From Paenibacillus baekrokdamisoli (GTDB lineage Bacteria > Bacillota > Bacilli > Paenibacillales > Paenibacillaceae): DNA of 64,000 nt. Made by a program: the position numbers and the translations under genes. The notes below the pieces were generated by a model. It was not told the origin of the DNA. It saw only the letters and a program-made list of their open reading frames with translations, and ran no database searches. Every line of letters begins with the position of its first letter. The stretch's first letter is position 1. Shown in pieces: positions 8,479 to 16,494 of this stretch. The stretch is taken from positions 1,550,001-1,614,000 of the forward strand of contig NZ_AP019308.1 of the NCBI RefSeq assembly GCF_003945345.1, written 5' to 3'.

Positions 8479-9276
8479 ATGGTTGAACGAATCGTCTTCA
8501 TTTCTTTGCTTACTTTAATTATCCATTGTGCTGAAACACTCTCTTATTCGGTGCGAATGGCTGGAATTCGAACAGGTAAGTTAGCTATAGCACTTTCTTT
8601 AACGGGCATGATTGTTCTTATTTCTAGAACGTCTAATATCGCTCAGGGAACGATGACTGGTAAAGTCGTTGATTTTGCCAAAAATCATATGGATTTTGAC
8701 CTAGCTGGGAATTTTCGAATCATATTAGCTGCAGCTTCCCTTGGTACACTAATAGCAATAGGCTTATTTCCTACTTTTGTAGGGTTATCAGGACGTATGG
8801 TATCACATCTGGAGAAGGCCGGATCAATCCCCAAAATGGTTAAAGACGGATTCCGAGTCAATGTCATGCGCAATATTCCCTACCATTTTCGAATGCCGAA
8901 ATGGGAAATGGTTCAGCGACTTCGTGCAGGCGGGGTCCCAAAACGATTGATGCTTATGAACGGTTTGGTGACTGCTATTTTTACCGTAGGCGTATTGGCG
9001 GCCTTATATGCAACGTTTTTACCTGGGCAATATAGCATTGGCGCTTCGCAATCCTCGGGATTAATAAACGGATTGGCCACTATACTATTAACCATACTGA
9101 TTGATCCACAGGTAGCATTATTGACAGATAAGGCCCTGAGAAAAGAGGCGAAGTTATCATCCATTAATAAAGTTTTTGGTTTTCTCATGTTCTCTAGATT
9201 TTGTGGTACGTTATTCGCACAAATCATATTCATACCCGCAGCCTATTGGATAAAAGCGATTGTTCCATATTTATAA
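8479..9276 (+). CDS. amj: Amj family lipid II flippase
   Basis: 265-aa multi-pass membrane protein of the Amj (YdaH, DUF2837) family. The N-terminal part with CAETLSYSVRMAGIRTGKLA and RTSNIAQ, followed by several membrane segments, is typical. In Bacillus subtilis Amj flips lipid II across the membrane and can replace MurJ; length matches. ATG 8479 follows GGAGG. It stands as a single gene; the 120 bases upstream contain an AT-rich TATATTATAAG stretch, but no clear extracytoplasmic-sigma promoter could be assigned. Confidence 0.85.
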   Translation: MVERIVFISLLTLIIHCAETLSYSVRMAGIRTGKLAIALSLTGMIVLISRTSNIAQGTMTGKVVDFAKNHMDFDLAGNFRIILAAASLGTLIAIGLFPTFVGLSGRMVSHLEKAGSIPKMVKDGFRVNVMRNIPYHFRMPKWEMVQRLRAGGVPKRLMLMNGLVTAIFTVGVLAALYATFLPGQYSIGASQSSGLINGLATILLTILIDPQVALLTDKALRKEAKLSSINKVFGFLMFSRFCGTLFAQIIFIPAAYWIKAIVPYL

Positions 9277-9322
9277 AATACATAAATGGTGATAATGATT
9301 AGCGATAGACCACGACATCATC

Positions 9323-9353
9323 TTGACACTTACGTTAGGTAAGAATGTAGAAT
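9323..9353 (+). promoter_or_regulatory. MerR-type promoter with operator in a 19-bp spacer
   Basis: -35 TTGACA at 9323-9328 and -10 TAGAAT at 9348-9353 are separated by 19 bp, two more than optimal. The spacer holds an inverted repeat CTTAC-GTTAG-GTAAG (9329-9343). Over-long spacers with a dyad operator are the hallmark of promoters untwisted by MerR proteins. It drives the MerR-type gene that starts 22 bases downstream, so autoregulation is expected. Confidence 0.8.
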
Positions 9354-9374
9354 ATCCTTAGGAAGGGTGATTCT

Positions 9375-10202
9375 ATGAAAATGAAAGAGGTCTGCAAGCG
9401 GACAGGGTTGACCGAGAGAACAGTTCGTTTTTACGTGGAAGAAAATTTATTAAGTCCCAAGTCAAGTCTGATCAATGGAAGAGAATACCGCGATTACTCT
9501 GAACAGGACGTAGCGGAGCTTATCACGATTGCCGATTTGCGGAAGATGTTCTTCTCTATAGATGAGATTAAAGAAATGAAGGAAGCACCGACCCGAATAG
9601 CGGAAGTAGTTTCGATGTATAAGATCAAGCTGGCAGCTGATGCACAGGCTAAAGCTTCTATCGTTCAGACGCTGGATAATATCGATATCGCTTTGCTTAG
9701 TGATGTAAATGCGCTTGCTGTAAGACTGAAGAGTATGTCGGCAAACCTGCCACTTCCCAAGCGGGATATTGATCCTGATTTCGGAAGGTTTGATAGTGAA
9801 AGCAAGGAAGAAAGAGAGCATCAGTACAATCTCTATCTGGCGAAGCAAAAACGGCAATATCGTTTGGGCCAAATCATTGTAAGTTCAATTTCTATTATCA
9901 ATGTTATATCTGCACTAATTTCAGCATTTGTAAATTTCAGTTTTTTTTCATTGCTCATTCAAGTAATTGTATCTATCGCTTTATTTGCAGGTGTTACCTG
10001 GATTCGTTATCTATTTGTTGTTGGTGCCGTACTCAGTATCATATTGAATTTGATGCTGCTTACTAGCGAGTATGTATCCATGATGACGCAAGGGCTAATG
10101 ATTGTGACGGTTTTCCAAATGATATATGCAGCCTTGGCAAGTTTTCTTTTACTCAAAAGTAATTCCGTTAGTGAATTTCTATATTCACAAAAAAATGGAT
10201 AA
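9375..10202 (+). CDS. MerR family regulator with C-terminal membrane domain
   Basis: 275 aa. Residues 3-70 form the MerR winged helix-turn-helix (KEVCKRTGLTERTVRFYVEE and a GREYRDYSEQD wing). A linker helix leads to a hydrophobic C-terminal half with about four membrane segments (roughly 163-190, 192-212, 213-232, 236-260). It has no cysteine-rich metal site. DNA binding from a membrane-tethered regulator suggests sensing of a membrane or envelope signal. Preceded by its own MerR-type promoter. No divergent target gene; the Amj flippase gene lies upstream in the same direction, which is suggestive but not proof of a link. Confidence 0.85.
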   Translation: MKMKEVCKRTGLTERTVRFYVEENLLSPKSSLINGREYRDYSEQDVAELITIADLRKMFFSIDEIKEMKEAPTRIAEVVSMYKIKLAADAQAKASIVQTLDNIDIALLSDVNALAVRLKSMSANLPLPKRDIDPDFGRFDSESKEEREHQYNLYLAKQKRQYRLGQIIVSSISIINVISALISAFVNFSFFSLLIQVIVSIALFAGVTWIRYLFVVGAVLSIILNLMLLTSEYVSMMTQGLMIVTVFQMIYAALASFLLLKSNSVSEFLYSQKNG

Positions 10203-10205
10203 ATT

Positions 10206-10244
10206 CATGAAGGCCCCTCCTGAAATCGGGAAGGGGCCTTCATG
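10206..10244. terminator. strong hairpin after the MerR gene
   Basis: Perfect 13-bp stem CATGAAGGCCCCT/AGGGGCCTTCATG with a 13-base loop, five bases after the stop codon. There is no T run after it, so it could act as a bidirectional or RNA-stabilising hairpin rather than a classical terminator. Confidence 0.55.
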
Positions 10245-10433
10245 ATCGTGCAGCTAAGTACGCAAATGATCTCCACTAGGTAATAACTTCATTGGGTCAT
10301 ACGAACGGACAGTTTAAAGCAACATTACCTCAATTTGTCTCGTCTTAGAGTAGTGTTGAAAAGAGATATTTTTTCATTTTTACTACATATTAGAAACCAA
10401 TCAAATTTGAAAGTAGTTGAGGGAGGAATTTCA

Positions 10434-10589
10434 TTGAAGGAAGAAGAGAGTTTACTAGAATTAATTAAAAAGCTACTCCGATTTGTTGCCCGTCACTGGG
10501 TGTTCATATCTTCAGCGGTAATTGTCGGTGTACTAATAGTAGGTCTAATTTACATTGGTATCATATGGTCTGCTCTTAGAACAGAATGA
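10434..10589 (+). CDS. small single-pass membrane protein, 51 aa
   Basis: TTG 10434 is preceded by GGGAGGA at good spacing. A longer in-frame version from 10335 has no ribosome binding site. The product begins with a charged amphipathic stretch (KEEESLLELIKKLLRF) and then has one membrane helix (about 20-44), ending in SALRTE. Not recognised. It stands alone, with the MerR-type gene upstream. Confidence 0.5.
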   Translation: MKEEESLLELIKKLLRFVARHWVFISSAVIVGVLIVGLIYIGIIWSALRTE

Positions 10590-11007
10590 TTGAAAATTGA
10601 TCAAGCGCTGATTTTAAGGTTGAGCCATATTCCAACATGTTTCTATACGATCCGTATAACAATACAATTGACCTCCTTCTTCCGCGCCAAGCGATTCGTT
10701 TCAATAACCCTCGATATAAGCAGTACTGAGCCGATCAGATGATACACCGTAACTTCTCGATGCTGCTCCCCTTCATGATAAAGATGAACACAACGCCGAA
10801 CACCGACAGGAAGATCGACAGCTTCTGCAACACGATTGTTGCTTCTTTCAAAATACGGAAGCAAGCACCACCGTCACGACCGATGTGAACGGTACAAAAT
10901 TGAAGCGATTCATTTTACCGAAATAATAAAATGACTTCCCTGACAAGTTGTCGTATTTCTCGAATAGAATGAAATACAGTCAAATACGCTGCTGTGGGGG
11001 ATTTCAT
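10590..11007. other. 418-base region without a convincing gene
   Basis: The longest frame is on the minus strand (10643-10864, 73 codons). It has no ribosome binding site and matches no family I recognise. Local GC is higher than in the flanks. It may be decayed coding sequence; the promoter for the histidine kinase gene must lie in its right part. Confidence 0.4.
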
Positions 11008-12447
11008 ATGGGATCGGTCACCGAATTGTGTATGGAGCACACTTTTTTGACGGCAGAAGAGGCACTGGTTATAGAAAATCTCACACGCCATTTGCAAGTA
11101 TTTGCAGATGTGTCGCAGTCGGACGTGTTCATCGATTGTCCACTCGCGGACCAAAGTACGGCGCTGGTTGTGGCTCAGGCCCATCCTTCCACCGCTCTGT
11201 CGCTGTACCGAACCTCGGTTGTGGGTCATTGTGCTTATGCGCATAATGAGCCTGCGGTAATGTTTTGCTTGCTGTCGGGCAAGCCAGTGATCGGGTCCCG
11301 CGGCATTTCGCAAGAGCAGGTCGCGATGCAGCAGAACGTCGTGCCGGTTTCCACACGGAGTGGTAAAGTGATCGGCGCGCTCATAATGGAGCGAGATATA
11401 TCCTACACGATCGAACAGGAAAAGAATGTAGAACGGTTAATGGTAACGAACGAACAGTTAAGCGAGACGCTGCTCCGGGTCGCGATGTCGGAAGGCCGAA
11501 TGCAATCGTTGATGCATGAAGGTATTGTTCTTTTTGATGAACATGAGATCGTCACCTACACGAACACTCGCGGCCGTGAATTGCTGCAGGACATCGGTCA
11601 AGTTGGCGCGGTGGAGGGCCGGAGTGTTGAGGAATTGTTTTATGGCAGGTTGAAAAATGCGAATATGCTGAGACAAACCGGTATTTTGCAGGAAGAGTTC
11701 CAGATCGGCAGTGTCGCGCTAGAGTTAAAAGCAGTGTCGATGTACCAGGATCACAAGACGGTTGGCGGGTTTATGCTCGTTCGGGACATATCCGATCTCA
11801 AGGAAAAAGAGAAGCAGCTAATCATCAAATCGACCGTCATTAAAGAGATCCATCATCGTGTCAAAAACAATCTGCAAACCGTATCCAGCCTCCTCCGCTT
11901 GCAAATGCGTAGAACGAAGCAGGTTGAAATCGAGAAGGTGTACCGTGACAGCATCAACCGGATTAACAGCATAGCCGTTATTCATGAGATGCTCGCGTTC
12001 GAGGGATTGGATACGATTCAATTTAATGATGTGGTGGATCGGATCGCGAAAAATATTATTTCTTCAAGTACTAAGCCGGATCAGGCGATTCGAATCGCGA
12101 TTACGGGGGACGAACTGGTTCTACCGTCAAGTATGGCAACGACACTGGCTCTTGCGGTGAACGAGCTGGTTCAGAACAGCGTGATACACGCTTTTGCAGA
12201 CAGGGAGCAAGGTGACATTGAAATCGCGGTACAGCACAGCGGCCAAATTGCCAGATTGCGGGTGTCGGACAACGGTATCGGCATAGATAAGACGGTGGAA
12301 ACAGATCGTAAAAGTCACTTAGGCTTAAAAATAACAGAAACGCTCATACAGGAAAATCTCGACGGTATCATGTGTATCGATTCAGATATAAAAGGGACGG
12401 TCATTCAGATCACATTCCCGCTCATTGTTCTTCCTATCTGCGAATAA
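11008..12447 (+). CDS. PdtaS/EutW-type sensor histidine kinase (HisKA_2)
   Basis: 479 aa, cytoplasmic, no membrane segments. The N-terminal about 130 residues fit the histidine-kinase N-terminal sensor domain (PF12282 type), followed by a PAS-like domain (about 165-260). The HisKA_2 phosphorylation motif EIHHRVKNNLQTVSSLL is near residue 280, and the ATPase domain shows NELVQNSVIHAF and VSDNGIGI. ATG 11008 is chosen because GGGGGA lies just upstream. Kinases of this architecture (PdtaS, EutW) signal to ANTAR-domain antiterminators. No such regulator is encoded nearby, so its partner is elsewhere. Confidence 0.85.
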   Translation: MGSVTELCMEHTFLTAEEALVIENLTRHLQVFADVSQSDVFIDCPLADQSTALVVAQAHPSTALSLYRTSVVGHCAYAHNEPAVMFCLLSGKPVIGSRGISQEQVAMQQNVVPVSTRSGKVIGALIMERDISYTIEQEKNVERLMVTNEQLSETLLRVAMSEGRMQSLMHEGIVLFDEHEIVTYTNTRGRELLQDIGQVGAVEGRSVEELFYGRLKNANMLRQTGILQEEFQIGSVALELKAVSMYQDHKTVGGFMLVRDISDLKEKEKQLIIKSTVIKEIHHRVKNNLQTVSSLLRLQMRRTKQVEIEKVYRDSINRINSIAVIHEMLAFEGLDTIQFNDVVDRIAKNIISSSTKPDQAIRIAITGDELVLPSSMATTLALAVNELVQNSVIHAFADREQGDIEIAVQHSGQIARLRVSDNGIGIDKTVETDRKSHLGLKITETLIQENLDGIMCIDSDIKGTVIQITFPLIVLPICE

Positions 12448-12493
12448 ACACCCTTGAGTCGCTATGATTTAGTGATCTCGTTAAGGGGTTTAT
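12444..12493 (+). other. hairpin at the end of the kinase gene
   Basis: ATAAAC-CCCTT (12444-12455, one bulged A) pairs with AAGGGGTTTAT (12483-12493), overlapping the stop codon. It lacks a T run. It could be a weak terminator or an RNA processing structure ahead of the permease genes. Confidence 0.35.
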
Positions 12494-12598
12494 CTCATAC
12501 AAACTTCAGCAAGCGCATACAACTTGTCCATTACCGTGATCCAACCCTTTTAGAATGGATGAGAGGATTACGAGAAAGGAAAGAAGGAGGTGGCATGG

Positions 12599-12727
12599 AT
12601 GAATCTGGCGATCGGTCTTGTTTTAGTGGCGGTGGCTTGTTGTTTTGCATGGTGGATTGTTCGTATTGCTGGTAACAGTATTAAAAATTACGACGAAAGT
12701 GAACATGAAAGCTTCCTGGGTAAATGA
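12599..12727 (+). CDS. 42-aa membrane protein, putative permease accessory subunit
   Basis: AAGGAGGT at 12584-12591 sits seven bases before ATG 12599. The product has one membrane helix (about 4-24, ending in AWWIVRIAGNSI) and a short acidic tail (NYDESEHESFLGK). It ends 57 bases before an APC permease gene in the same direction. Tiny single-pass partners are known for some solute symporters (for example MetS with MetP). This resembles them in size and place, not in traceable sequence. A second ATG four bases earlier in another frame gives a Cys-rich nonsense-like product and is rejected. Confidence 0.65.
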   Translation: MNLAIGLVLVAVACCFAWWIVRIAGNSIKNYDESEHESFLGK

Positions 12728-12784
12728 AGAAACGTGGGTTTTGCGTTTATGAATTGAGAAGCTGTTACCTTAGGGAGGTAAACT

Positions 12785-14356
12785 ATGAGTACACATGTCG
12801 ACCACCAAGATAAGGATAAACAAGACTTAAATAAATTCGGTTACGCGCAAGAATTGCTTCGCAGCATGGGCGGCTTCTCTAATTTCGCCATTTCGTTCTC
12901 GATCATTTCTATTCTCACAGGTGCGGTATCCTTATACGGACACGGATTGACCTATGGTGGACCTGGCATGATGGGCTTCGGCTGGCCGATTGTTGCATTG
13001 TTCGTAATGTTCATAGCAGCTGCCATGGCCGAGCTGGCCTCCGCGATTCCGACGGCAGGAGCGCTGTACCATTGGGCAGCTATTCTGAAGAACAAGCGCT
13101 GGGGCTGGTACACAGCATGGATTAACCTAATCGGACAGATTGGGATTGTGGCCGGGATCGACTACTCTGTTGCTCTGTTCGCCGACCCTCTGCTTGCGAG
13201 CGTTTTTGGTTACGAATCTAATAATACCACCGTACTCATCGCGTTCACGATCATCTTGCTTTCTCACGGCATTTTAAACCATATCGGTATCAAGATTGTC
13301 TCCAAGCTCAATGACTTCTCCGCGTGGTATCACATCGCTATCGTTGCGGTGCTTGTCGCTTCCCTTGCCTTCTTCACGAAAGGAGGATTAAACAGCGTCG
13401 ATTATTTGTTCACCGTGGGGCAGACATTTTCTGATAAGCCATACATGTTAGCTTTCTTAATCGGTCTCCTTCAAGCACAGTGGACATTTACAGGGTACGA
13501 CGCTTCCGCACACACCATCGAAGAAACGATCAATCCGCGAGTGCGAGCGCCGTGGGGGATCTTCACTTCCGTAGCTTACTCCTTCGTATTTGGGTTCATT
13601 ATGCTCGCATTCGTCACTCTCTCAATCAAAGATCCAAGCGCAGCGACAGGCTCAGACAATGCCTTCATCTATGTTATCAGCCAAGCACTGGGCGGTACGT
13701 TCGGATCTGTTATTTTGTGGCTGGTCACAGCTGCCATGTGGTTCTGCGGATTGGCTTCGATCACTTCCTTCTCCCGTATGATGTACGCCTTCTCGCGCGA
13801 TAAAGGAATGCCCCTCAGCAACCAATGGGCGCAAATCTCCAAAATATACAGAACTCCAGCCAAAGCGATCTGGCTGGCGATCATTCTTTCCTTCCTGCTC
13901 GCTTTAGTCGATTACATTATCAAAACTGTCAATCCCGACGCTACATATACAACCATTGCATTCTTAACCGCGGTAAGCGTGGTCGGCTTATACGTCGCCT
14001 ATGGCATTCCAATCCTGCTCAAATTGCTCGCCAAGTCCCAAGGCAAATTCCAGTCTAAACATCTCGGCCCTTGGAACCTCGGTAAATATAGCGACTTTAT
14101 CTCCATCGTCTCGCTCATCTGGATCGTATTCATTTGTATCGTCATGGTCATTCCACCGAATCAAATGGCGGGTTACGCCTTGGGAGGCATGCTGCTGCTC
14201 CTGGTTATTATGGATTTTGCCTACTATAAAAAGAACTTCCAAGGACCGCAGGCCGCGCTGAATAAATCAATGGATGAGATTTTAAAGCGGGAGAGGGAGT
14301 TGGAGGGCGGCAATTCATTACCGGGCAACACGAATTCGCATAGGGCGAAGCAGTAG
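12785..14356 (+). CDS. APC superfamily amino acid/amine permease
   Basis: 523-aa, about 12 membrane segments. The N-terminal LLRSMGGFSNFAISFSIIS and the PTAGALYHWAA motif in the third segment place it in the amino acid/choline transporter group of the APC superfamily (GABA- and choline-permease-like). Substrate not determinable. GGGAGG precedes ATG 12785. The upstream 42-aa membrane protein probably belongs to the same transcript, and the PdtaS/EutW-type kinase further upstream may control it. The C-terminus is a charged cytoplasmic tail. A strong terminator follows. Confidence 0.88.
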   Translation: MSTHVDHQDKDKQDLNKFGYAQELLRSMGGFSNFAISFSIISILTGAVSLYGHGLTYGGPGMMGFGWPIVALFVMFIAAAMAELASAIPTAGALYHWAAILKNKRWGWYTAWINLIGQIGIVAGIDYSVALFADPLLASVFGYESNNTTVLIAFTIILLSHGILNHIGIKIVSKLNDFSAWYHIAIVAVLVASLAFFTKGGLNSVDYLFTVGQTFSDKPYMLAFLIGLLQAQWTFTGYDASAHTIEETINPRVRAPWGIFTSVAYSFVFGFIMLAFVTLSIKDPSAATGSDNAFIYVISQALGGTFGSVILWLVTAAMWFCGLASITSFSRMMYAFSRDKGMPLSNQWAQISKIYRTPAKAIWLAIILSFLLALVDYIIKTVNPDATYTTIAFLTAVSVVGLYVAYGIPILLKLLAKSQGKFQSKHLGPWNLGKYSDFISIVSLIWIVFICIVMVIPPNQMAGYALGGMLLLLVIMDFAYYKKNFQGPQAALNKSMDEILKRERELEGGNSLPGNTNSHRAKQ

Positions 14357-14371
14357 TACAAATATGGATTT

Positions 14372-14394
14372 GGACCGCTGCGGCGGTCCTTTTT
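14372..14394 (+). terminator. terminator of the APC permease gene
   Basis: GGACCGC/GCGGTCC stem with a four-base loop followed by TTTTT. Confidence 0.9.
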
Positions 14395-14624
14395 GTTGTT
14401 AATAGATCAAGAAGTCGCTTTTACCTAAAAGTCCAGGTCTATTCAAAGAGGACAAGCCATCCGAAAACACCACATTTACGCTTCGAGCCGAAAATGTCTA
14501 ATGCTTGATTGGCTCTTGTCGATCAAGTAATAAGGAAATTAGACGGCCGAATTAATTCGTCAAAAGAGTTGAAACAAAGGTTGGAATTATTTTATAATCG
14601 TCAGTAAAAGGGAGGTCGGTATAG

Positions 14625-14672
14625 ATGGCAAAACAATTTGCCAGAATAAGTATCTGCTCATGCAAAGCCTAA
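14625..14672 (+). CDS. 15-aa leader peptide of the FusB-type gene
   Basis: GGGAGGT upstream of ATG 14625 opens MAKQFARISICSCKA. Its last codons (14662-14671, GCAAAGCCTA) are perfectly complementary to 14753-14762 (TAGGCTTTGC), so a ribosome stalled in the leader would block that pairing. The DNA around its start (ATGGCAAAACAATTTGC) resembles the start of the FusB-type gene itself (ATGGTAAAACCATTTAT), as if the leader arose from a partial duplication. Inducible translation attenuation through a leader peptide is known for staphylococcal fusB. Confidence 0.68.
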   Translation: MAKQFARISICSCKA

Positions 14673-14791
14673 TAGTAGGGCGATACTTTGCATGGGGCAT
14701 GACAGTTATCGTTAACATTGTCGCCCGAGAGAGCTAATATCGTTTCTAATAATAGGCTTTGCACCTTATTCCTTTCATATTAAATAAGGGG
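14662..14791 (+). promoter_or_regulatory. translation attenuator of the FusB-type gene
   Basis: Nested pairings: 14662-14671 with 14753-14762 (10 bp, no mismatch); GGGCGA 14678-14683 with TCGCCC 14721-14726; CCTTATT 14764-14770 with AATAAGG 14783-14789. The last stem covers the AAGGGG ribosome binding site (14786-14791) of the gene starting at 14802. There is no T run, so control is more likely translational than transcriptional. Confidence 0.7.
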
Positions 14792-14801
14792 CTGAAAAGC
14801 A

Positions 14802-15458
14802 ATGGTAAAACCATTTATTAGAAACCATCAATATAACTTGATCAAGAAGCAGGCCGTTATGCTGCAGAATGCTTGCAACACCGTTTCAGATCGGAAAGTG
14901 TTGGAATCGGTAAAATATAGCGCACAATCCAAAATTGTAGAAGCGTTCCCAGATGTGACAGAGCTCCAATTGCAAATGCTGGAGAAGATATCAACGATAA
15001 ATACGGCGGGTGAATTCCAGCAGTATTTGCTTTCGTTGGAACCATATTTGACGGAATTTGTGGAAGTGACGGAGAAGCAGCTTAAGAAGCTGTTCCCCAA
15101 AATCAAAAAACTGAAGGTTCCTGATTTAGCAGCAATCGATTACCGCTATGTTACTTATCTTGGCTGGACCGATATCGCGACGAACAAATTGTTCCTCGTT
15201 TATTATCTGAACGGTCAACTCGTTGGGGTTGAAGGAAGATATACCCCGGTGAATAAGAAAAGCATTTGCTTCTTATGCAATCGGCATGAAGAGGTTGCAT
15301 TATTTTCGGCGATCACCAAATCGAAACCGGCTAACGCTTCTCCAGATTACTATAAGGCGATCGGCAACTATTTGTGTGTGAACAGCGACACCTGCAACAA
15401 AAACATCACGGATGTCACCGCATTGGAAAAATTCATTCATGACGTTGTGGGATATTGA
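14802..15458 (+). CDS. FusB/FusC family EF-G-binding protein (fusidic acid resistance type)
   Basis: 218 aa, matching the size of FusB (about 213 aa). It has an N-terminal helical bundle and a C-terminal zinc-binding domain with CFLC at about 156-159 and CVNSDTC at about 191-197. FusB-type proteins bind domain 4 of elongation factor G and release it from ribosomes stalled by fusidic acid. Chromosomal homologues occur in many Bacillales, and their natural role is less clear. The gene is preceded by a leader peptide and a hairpin hiding its ribosome binding site, in keeping with drug-inducible translation. Confidence 0.87.
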   Translation: MVKPFIRNHQYNLIKKQAVMLQNACNTVSDRKVLESVKYSAQSKIVEAFPDVTELQLQMLEKISTINTAGEFQQYLLSLEPYLTEFVEVTEKQLKKLFPKIKKLKVPDLAAIDYRYVTYLGWTDIATNKLFLVYYLNGQLVGVEGRYTPVNKKSICFLCNRHEEVALFSAITKSKPANASPDYYKAIGNYLCVNSDTCNKNITDVTALEKFIHDVVGY

Positions 15459-15491
15459 TCCCACCAGATATGGAAGCTTAGAATAAAAAAT

Positions 15492-15541
15492 AATTCCCGT
15501 TGCCTTGCGGTTAACATTTCGCAAAGCAACGGGGATTTTTT
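15492..15541 (+). terminator. terminator of the FusB-type gene
   Basis: Long imperfect stem: CCCGTTGC-C-TTGCG pairs with CGCAA-A-GCAACGGGG, followed by ATTTTTT. Confidence 0.88.
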
Positions 15542-15683
15542 GTGAGGAAAATTTCCGGAACATGAAAGCTTTCATTGAAGCATCATTATCGAACCAGTTT
15601 CTTGACTAAAGGATTATTTGGTATTTCAATCGAATTGTAAAAGGATGAAATGGAAATTTGAAGGAGGAACCTGGAGAGTGACC

Positions 15684-15756
15684 ATGAATTTTGAAACAGC
15701 TCGCCAGATCATATCAAAAATTGAAGGGGACGGGTTCCGGAATAGTTTCATTATGG
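15684..15756 (+). pseudogene. 5' stub of an interrupted gene
   Basis: A strong ribosome binding site (GAAGGAGGA) and an ATG at 15684 open MNFETARQIISKIEGDGFRN, a plausible protein N-terminus. After about 24 codons the sequence runs into the 3' end of the oppositely oriented HAD gene, and the frame there turns to nonsense. Not recognised. Best read as a gene cut by arrival of the AT-rich segment that begins near 15750. Confidence 0.35.
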
Positions 15757-15760
15757 AAAT

Positions 15761-16336
15761 TCATTTTTTATTAATCAAGTTTAGTTTAGATTCTAGGTAT
15801 TCAATTTGCTTTTTTACCTCAATCCAGTTTGAAGCACGATATACGAAGTCATTAGTAACGGACAAATTATATGGCTGATCATATAGAATAACTGGCTTAT
15901 TTACAAGAGCAAACTCCTCTGCATAGTGAGGACCATCATCAATCAACACATCTACCTTTGAAATCATACATTCTTGGAGCTTGTTTTCAGTAAGTGTAAT
16001 ATTGTGATAATTAATCTTATGGAGTTTAAGCCATTCAATGGTAACATCACGAAAAAGTAAGGGTCGAGCAGTAATAATTGATATTTGATGCTGTTTGAAT
16101 AGTTGCTGTAATATTTCTACTGCCATCGGTAAAGGTGACGAGTTCCAATGAATATCATGCCCATATTTATTATAAATGGCATCACGTTCTGCCTCAGCCC
16201 ATCCATATAGACGGTATAAATAAAAATCATTAACATCGTCGGGAGTTAACGATAATCCAGACGCTTTATTATAATAGTGTAAATGAGCTGAAGTGGCATC
16301 AAGAATTGTGTTATCTAAATCTACCCCAATATGCAT
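15761..16336 (-). CDS. HAD superfamily 5' nucleotidase-like protein
   Basis: 191-aa HAD-fold hydrolase. Motif I is at the N-terminus (VDLDNTI, residues 5-11), motif II is ISIITARP in the middle (about 93-100) and the C-terminal motif is VDVLIDDGPHYAEE (about 136-149). This pattern matches the 5'(3')-deoxyribonucleotidase/YqfW-like group, which dephosphorylates nucleotides or similar small phosphates. AT-rich compared with neighbours such as the M3 peptidase gene. Divergent from the Nudix gene; the two may have arrived together. Confidence 0.78.
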   Translation of the reverse strand: MHIGVDLDNTILDATSAHLHYYNKASGLSLTPDDVNDFYLYRLYGWAEAERDAIYNKYGHDIHWNSSPLPMAVEILQQLFKQHQISIITARPLLFRDVTIEWLKLHKINYHNITLTENKLQECMISKVDVLIDDGPHYAEEFALVNKPVILYDQPYNLSVTNDFVYRASNWIEVKKQIEYLESKLNLINKK

Positions 16337-16494
16337 TAGTTAACAGCTCCTAACTATAAATTACTAGTTTTTTCTACGAACCCAGTATAGCATATGTTGG
16401 ATTATATTTTTTAAATGTTTCATAAGGGAATCATTAAAGTGAGTTCAATAATATCAGAAAAAGGCAGCCGTTTTTATATAGGAGGATATTATCT

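Noticed and set aside
10643..10864. 73-codon minus-strand frame between the small membrane protein and the kinase gene
   Set aside because: No start signal and no family resemblance; kept only as possible decayed sequence.
12595..12675. Cys-rich 26-codon frame starting four bases before the 42-aa protein
   Set aside because: Shares the same ribosome binding site but yields an implausible sequence; the +1 frame gives a clear membrane protein.
13480..14261. Several long frames on both strands within the APC permease gene
   Set aside because: Out-of-frame shadows of a well-supported 523-codon gene.
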